From: Bradyrhizobium sp. RD5-C2
GTDB taxonomy: Bacteria > Pseudomonadota > Alphaproteobacteria > Rhizobiales > Xanthobacteraceae
Direction of reading: 5' to 3'
NCBI RefSeq assembly: GCF_019972155.1
Contig: NZ_BOVL01000020.1
Span: forward strand, 218,081-282,080
DNA length: 64,000 bases
In this document: positions 59,785 to 64,000 of the stretch, piece by piece
Numbering within the stretch: the stretch's first letter is position 1
How the letters are laid out: each line of letters opens with the position of its first letter
Translations under genes and position numbers: made by a program
Notes under the pieces: model-generated
The model's database searches: none
What the model saw: the letters and a program-made list of their open reading frames with translations, nothing else
Told to the model about the DNA's origin: nothing

Positions 59785-60930
59785 TCAGGGGGCAAGCTCT
59801 GCCCTCACCTCGCCGAGCAGCGCCATGCCACCCAGCCGACCCAATTCGTCCGAACATTTCGCGCTCTTGCCATAGCAGCCGAATGCGACCGTGACCCGCT
59901 CGGAAAACGGTCCGATGCTGGGCAAGCCGGTGTCGCCGAAGGTGGTCATACAAGGCACGACGCGGCGTTCCTCGAATTTGAGGTCGCGAATGCGGTCAAG
60001 GATCTGGCTTTGCAGCCGATCGGCGACGTCAACCGATCCGCCCGACCGGAACCAGTCCTTGATCTCAGCTTCGCTCTCGAGCGCACGATCGACCGGATCG
60101 CCGCCGAGCTTCAGCCAGCTCTGGCCGTCCGGATAAGGGATCGGCGGCAGGATATAGGGATTGTCGCCCTTCGGCCCGAGACATCGCATCGACGGCATAC
60201 CGGCCAGGCGTTGCACCTCCGCCGCACCGAGCCGGAACAGCGCCGCGGTGCGCGCATAGACCGTAAAGCCCAGCGATCGGCCGAGCAGCGATTGGGTGTG
60301 CCCGCCGGCCGCAACCAGCACGCGCTCGGTCTCGACATTGCCCGATCGCGTCCGGATCGTCACACCGGAGCCGCTCTCGGAAATCCCGAGCGCCGGCTCG
60401 TCGATGATCCGGGCGCCTGCGCGCTCCGCCGCGATGGTCTGCGCCCGGACCAGACGGCGCGGTGAGATGTAACCGGCATTGCGCGGCTCGAAATAGCCGA
60501 GCATTCCCACTGTCGATTTCAGGAACGGAAACCGCTCCGCGAGCGCTGCATCCTGATAGGCTTCACACGCGATCCCTTCGTCGGCGCATACTTGGCCGAC
60601 CGAGGCGACATCGGTGGTTTCGCGATGGCCGACGTGAAGTGCACCGGCTTCGCGGTAGAATTCGACACCGCTTTCCGCGGCAATCTCGCCGTAGCGCGCG
60701 ATCGCCGCGCGGTTCATCTGCCGCCAGAACGGCTGCGGATCGTAGACCCGCGTGATGCGGCCCTCATCATAGTGGCTGCCGAACACGCCGCTATGCTGCG
60801 CAAAATCCACCGGCTCATCGGGCCCGATCAGCGCAACGTCATGGCCCATCTTGCTCAGATGTCGCGCGGCCGCCGAGCCGATCAGTCCACGTCCGATCAC
60901 CGCAAGCTTGATCGGCTTATCGGCACTCAC
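59785..60930 (-). CDS. FAD-dependent amine oxidoreductase-like protein (MSOX/DAO fold)
   Basis: 381 residues. N-terminal FAD site VIGRGLIGSAAARH (GxGxxG near 13-18) and a C-terminal VAFGCYGKSAKCSDELG segment where the family links FAD or closes the active site. It resembles sarcosine or N-methyl-tryptophan oxidase-like proteins; the Cys in FGCYGKSAK is a candidate covalent flavin site, as in monomeric sarcosine oxidase, but this is only inference. Its start overlaps dgkA by four bases, an unexpected partner, and its product's substrate is unknown. Confidence 0.82.
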   Translation of the reverse strand: MSADKPIKLAVIGRGLIGSAAARHLSKMGHDVALIGPDEPVDFAQHSGVFGSHYDEGRITRVYDPQPFWRQMNRAAIARYGEIAAESGVEFYREAGALHVGHRETTDVASVGQVCADEGIACEAYQDAALAERFPFLKSTVGMLGYFEPRNAGYISPRRLVRAQTIAAERAGARIIDEPALGISESGSGVTIRTRSGNVETERVLVAAGGHTQSLLGRSLGFTVYARTAALFRLGAAEVQRLAGMPSMRCLGPKGDNPYILPPIPYPDGQSWLKLGGDPVDRALESEAEIKDWFRSGGSVDVADRLQSQILDRIRDLKFEERRVVPCMTTFGDTGLPSIGPFSERVTVAFGCYGKSAKCSDELGRLGGMALLGEVRAELAP

Positions 60931-61286
60931 GACGAGAATGCGCCCAGGCGTTCGGCGAGGGCGAACAGCCAGAACAGCCCGGCCATCACGAGCGCGACGC
61001 CGACGGCAGCCGAGCCCATGTCCTTGACCCGGCCGATCTGCGGATCGTGATCCATGGTCAGACGGTCGGCGAGCTTCTCGATCGCGGTGTTGAGCAGCTC
61101 GATCACGAGCACCAACACCACGGTTGCGATGAGCTCGACTCGGCGCATCACGGTGGCGCCGACCAGCCAGGCCAGCGGCACTGACAGCACCAGTGCGACG
61201 ACCTCCTCGCGAATCGCCTGCTCCGAGCGAATGGCGAAGGCCAGCCCGTTGCGCGAGTTGATGGTGGCTCGCCAGAACCTCAGCAA
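60927..61286 (-). CDS. dgkA: Diacylglycerol kinase
   Basis: 119 residues with three membrane helices, the usual DgkA length. Conserved residues are visible in RNGLAFAIRSEQAIREEV, in ELLNTAIEKLADRL (Glu and Asn near 64-67) and in RVKDMGSAAV. The enzyme phosphorylates diacylglycerol to phosphatidate at the inner membrane, recycling lipid released by glucan or lipid A modification. It follows aroG by 30 bases and overlaps the FAD oxidoreductase gene by four. Confidence 0.92.
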   Translation of the reverse strand: MLRFWRATINSRNGLAFAIRSEQAIREEVVALVLSVPLAWLVGATVMRRVELIATVVLVLVIELLNTAIEKLADRLTMDHDPQIGRVKDMGSAAVGVALVMAGLFWLFALAERLGAFSS

Positions 61287-61316
61287 GTCACTGCCCTCAA
61301 GTCACCTGCCCCCAAC

Positions 61317-62705
61317 TCACATTCCAGCAGCGGCCGGCATCGGTTTGACCTTGCCTGCGCGCTCCTGCTTCAGCAGTTCGGCGATCAGGAAGGCCATGTC
61401 GATCGACTGTTCGGCGTTGAGGCGGGGGTCGCAGACCGTGTGGTAGCGGTCGTTGAGATCCTCATCGGTGATGGCGCGCGCGCCGCCGATGCACTCGGTG
61501 ACGTCCTGCCCGGTCATCTCCAGATGCACGCCGCCGGCATGAGTGCCCTCGGCGGCATGGATCTGGAAGAATGCCTTCACCTCCGACAGCACGCGGTCGA
61601 ACGGCCGCGTCTTGTAGCCTGAGGTCGAAGTGATGGTGTTGCCGTGCATCGGATCGCACGACCACACCACCTTGCGCCCTTCCCGCTGCACGGCGCGGAT
61701 CAGGCCAGGCAGATGGTCGCCGACCTTGTCGGCGCCGAAGCGGTTGATCAGCGTCAGCCGTCCCGGCTCATCCTCGGGGTTGAGGATGTCGATCAGCTTC
61801 AGCAGTTCGTCCGGCTTCAGCGACGGACCGCATTTCAGGCCGATCGGATTCTTGATGCCGCGGAAATATTCGACATGGCCGTGATCGAGCTGGCGGGTGC
61901 GGTCGCCGATCCAGATCATATGGCCGGAGGTCGCGTACCAGTCGCCGGTGGTGGAATCGACGCGCGTCATCGCCTGCTCGTAGCCGAGCAAGAGCGCCTC
62001 ATGGCTGGTGTAGAAATCGGTGGCGCGCAGCTCCGGATGGCTCTCGAGATCGAGGCCGCAGGCGCGCATGAAGTTCAGCGCGTCCGAGATGCGGTCGGCC
62101 AGTTCCTTGTAGCGGCGGGACTGCGGCGAATCCTTCAGGAAGCCGAGCATCCATTGATGCACGCTGCCGAGATTGGCGAAGCCACCGGTCGCGAACGCGC
62201 GGAGCAGGTTCAGCGTCGCCGCGGATTGGCGATAGGCCATCAGCTGGCGCTGCGGATCGGGAATCCGCGCTTCCGGCGTGAAGGCGATGTCGTTGACGAT
62301 GTCGCCGCGATAGCTCGGCAGCTCGACGTCGCCCTGCTTCTCGGTCGGCGACGAGCGCGGTTTTGCAAACTGGCCTGCGATGCGGCCGACCTTCACCACC
62401 GGCAGCGCGCCGGCATAGGTCATGACGACGGCCATCTGCAGCAGCACGCGGAAGAAGTCGCGGATGTTGTTGGCGCCGTGCTCGGCAAAGCTCTCGGCGC
62501 AATCGCCGCCCTGCAGCAGGAAGGCCTCGCCGGCAGAGACCCGCGCCAGCGCCTTCTTCAGGCTGCGCGCCTCGCCCGCGAACACCAGCGGCGGAAAGGT
62601 CGCAAGCTGGGCCTCGACATCGGCCAATGCCTTGGCATCGGGATAATCGGGCACCTGCAGCACCTTCTTGGCGCGCCAGCTATCGGGTGTCCACCGCTCG
62701 GACAT
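61317..62705 (-). CDS. aroG: Class II 3-deoxy-7-phosphoheptulonate synthase
   Basis: 462 residues, the plant/actinobacterial (AroA-II) type. The metal and substrate segments include LLQGGDCAESFAEH (Cys near 69), GLKCGPS and SCDPMHGNT, with HLEMTGQDVTEC near the C terminus. It begins the shikimate pathway by joining PEP and erythrose 4-phosphate. The N-terminal extension of class II enzymes (W-x-PDSWR) is present. It heads the aroG-dgkA-oxidoreductase-nadE run on the minus strand. Confidence 0.93.
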   Translation of the reverse strand: MSERWTPDSWRAKKVLQVPDYPDAKALADVEAQLATFPPLVFAGEARSLKKALARVSAGEAFLLQGGDCAESFAEHGANNIRDFFRVLLQMAVVMTYAGALPVVKVGRIAGQFAKPRSSPTEKQGDVELPSYRGDIVNDIAFTPEARIPDPQRQLMAYRQSAATLNLLRAFATGGFANLGSVHQWMLGFLKDSPQSRRYKELADRISDALNFMRACGLDLESHPELRATDFYTSHEALLLGYEQAMTRVDSTTGDWYATSGHMIWIGDRTRQLDHGHVEYFRGIKNPIGLKCGPSLKPDELLKLIDILNPEDEPGRLTLINRFGADKVGDHLPGLIRAVQREGRKVVWSCDPMHGNTITSTSGYKTRPFDRVLSEVKAFFQIHAAEGTHAGGVHLEMTGQDVTECIGGARAITDEDLNDRYHTVCDPRLNAEQSIDMAFLIAELLKQERAGKVKPMPAAAGM

Positions 62706-62851
62706 GAGGTCAACTCCTGAGCAAAAACCGCGACTTAATCGACGGGAAAGGTGGGCTTATACACAGCCGCCCGCCCCGCGGCTAGAAGGATTCCCGCAAT
62801 CCCGTCAAACTCTTGCAGGAAAATACGAATTCGCATTTGCTGGACCATACC

Positions 62852-63778
62852 ATGAATGCCAGGGAAATTGCCGTGGCCTCCGCCACGCTGGACGACGTTT
62901 TTAGCGACGACATCGTCGTGCCGGCCGCGGACGGCTATCCGCTCGCCGCGACGCTTTTCCTGCCGCGCGGCAGGAAGCGGCACGCCGTGCTGATCAACTC
63001 GGCGACCGCCGTGCCCCGCAAGGTCTATCGCGGCTTTGCCGGCTACCTCGCCCGCCGCGGCGCGGCGGTCTTGACCTACGACTACCGCGGCACCGGCGAG
63101 AGCAGGCCGATGGCGGCAACCGGCCTCAACAAGCCGAAGTCGCTCTCCGGCTTCAAGGCCACGATGGCGGATTGGGCCGCGCTCGACACCACCGCGGCCG
63201 TGAACTGGATGCGCTATCGCTACCGCGACCTGCCCTTCGCCTATGTCGGCCACTCCTTCGGCGGCCAGGCGCTTGGGCTCCTTGCCAACAACGCTGAAAT
63301 TCCGCGCGCGCTGCTGGTCGCCTCGCAGGCCGCCACCTGGAAGCTGATGGCCTCGCCCGAGCGCTACCGCGTCGTCGCCTTCATGAACGGCATCGGCCTG
63401 CCGCTGGCGCGCACGCTCGGCTATGTGCCCGGCTGGGCCGGGCTCGGCATGGACCTGCCGCGCGGCGTGTTCGAGCAATGGCGCGGCTGGGTGATGCGCG
63501 AGCGGTATCTGCTCGATGACACGACACTTGCCGCGCGCAAGAATTTTCCGAAGTTCAACGGCAAGCTCCGCGCGCTTGTCGTCACCGACGACACCTGGGC
63601 GACGCGGCCGGCGGTCGAGTTGCTGTGCTCCGCCTTCACCTCGATCACCCCGGAGATCATCTCGATCCGGCCCGTCGACGCCGGCGCGAAAGCGATCGGT
63701 CATTTCGGCTTCTTCCGCAGCGAACACCGCGACGCCCTGTGGCGCGGCGCCGCGGAATGGCTCGAGGCGGAGAGCTAG
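62852..63778 (+). CDS. Alpha/beta hydrolase
   Basis: 308 residues of the alpha/beta hydrolase fold. The nucleophile Ser is in VGHSFGGQALG (GxSxG, near residue 136), with a candidate Asp in the VVTDDTW segment and the His in KAIGHFGFF near residue 287. YDYRGTGESRP is the oxyanion-side motif of the peptidase S9/lipase-like subgroup. The substrate is unknown. The ATG at 62852 starts the protein proper; a TTG frame 13 codons upstream is less likely. It is divergent from aroG, with 146 bases between. Confidence 0.85.
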   Translation: MNAREIAVASATLDDVFSDDIVVPAADGYPLAATLFLPRGRKRHAVLINSATAVPRKVYRGFAGYLARRGAAVLTYDYRGTGESRPMAATGLNKPKSLSGFKATMADWAALDTTAAVNWMRYRYRDLPFAYVGHSFGGQALGLLANNAEIPRALLVASQAATWKLMASPERYRVVAFMNGIGLPLARTLGYVPGWAGLGMDLPRGVFEQWRGWVMRERYLLDDTTLAARKNFPKFNGKLRALVVTDDTWATRPAVELLCSAFTSITPEIISIRPVDAGAKAIGHFGFFRSEHRDALWRGAAEWLEAES

Positions 63779-63793
63779 GCGCAATCGAACCTT

Positions 63794-63875
63794 CGTCATT
63801 GCGAGGAGCGAAGCGACGAAGCAATCCATTGCTCCGCATATGCGGTGAGATGGATTGCTTCGCTTCGCAATGACG
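63794..63875. repeat. Dispersed palindromic repeat, family A copy 3
   Basis: From CGTCATTGCGAGGAGCGAAG to GCTTCGCAATGACG with GCAATCCAT and ATGGATTGC inner arms around GCTCCGCATATGCGGTGAG. It follows the hydrolase gene by 15 bases and matches copies 1 and 2. Confidence 0.85.
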
Positions 63876-63910
63876 AGCTCTTGATTCAAGGGTCAAACAG
63901 CATATTCGGT

Positions 63911-64000
63911 GTCATCGCCCGGCTCGACCGGGCGATCCAGTATTCCAGCGGCAGTTGTGATTGATCGATAGGCCGCGGCGTACTGGATCCCCCCCCCGCG
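63911..64000. repeat. Partial palindromic repeat at the window end (family G)
   Basis: TCGCCCGGCTCGACCGGGCGA is an inverted repeat at the left, and GATCCAGTATTCC is answered by TACTGGATCC near the right edge, so the element is cut by the window end. It ends in a run of nine C, followed by GCG. No gene is seen after 63778. Confidence 0.55.

Noticed and set aside
13208..63875. The palindromic repeats as insertion sequences or CRISPR repeats
   Set aside because: They carry no transposase, have no regular spacing or spacers, and sit singly between genes.

Overview
The window looks like a chromosomal segment of a Bradyrhizobium-type alphaproteobacterium (Hyphomicrobiales). The evidence is the high GC content, the acpXL-type very-long-chain fatty acid cluster for lipid A, two tandem Kup transporters, DUF2865 and other small proteins typical of this group, and several families of palindromic intergenic repeats. 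No rRNA, tRNA, CRISPR array, prophage or transposase was recognised. This is core-like sequence with a few accessory islands.

Layout. 0.1-3.5 kb: an extradiol dioxygenase-like protein with two upstream palindromes, a small membrane protein and a PAS-GGDEF-EAL protein. 3.8-8.8 kb: an orphan HerA-type ATPase, an AhpD-like protein, MgtC, a ParB-like protein, a KirBac-type channel and a one-helix membrane protein. 9-13.2 kb: acpXL-fabZXL-fabF2XL-fabF1XL-lpxXL, which makes and attaches the very long acyl chain of lipid A. 13.3-16 kb (minus): rhodanese, aminotransferase and a PotF-like binding protein. 16-20.1 kb: two kup genes. 20.2-21.8 kb: motA-motB. 22.1-23.5 kb: a quinone oxidoreductase and a small helical protein.

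23.7-28.3 kb (minus) is the most striking region: a tightly coupled five-gene operon of ribbon-helix-helix protein, kaiC, kaiB, kaiB and a PAS hybrid histidine kinase. It is a kaiA-less Kai timing or stress system with its own output kinase and a likely DNA-binding autoregulator. A perfect inverted repeat lies just upstream of the first gene.

29-32 kb (minus): a ThDP enzyme coupled to a DadA-like dehydrogenase. 32.3-38.9 kb: a complete beta-oxidation set (acyl-CoA dehydrogenase, SDR, two MaoC-fold proteins, SCPx-type thiolase; divergently a TetR regulator and an acyl-CoA ligase). A perfect 18-bp palindrome sits in the divergent promoter. 39-46 kb: mixed genes, among them a MocR regulator facing a cupin/AhpD pair, and a TerC/YjbE gene whose leader can fold into two mutually exclusive helices, one of which hides the ribosome binding site. 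46-51.8 kb: an RraA-like protein, the phosphatidylethanolamine genes pssA and psd, an Atm1-type ABC exporter and, divergently, a LOG cytokinin-activating enzyme. 52-56 kb: VOC protein, citramalate synthase, GNAT and cysS. 56.2-64 kb: two secreted proteins, nadE, an FAD oxidoreductase, dgkA, class II DAHP synthase and an alpha/beta hydrolase. The window ends in repeat sequence.
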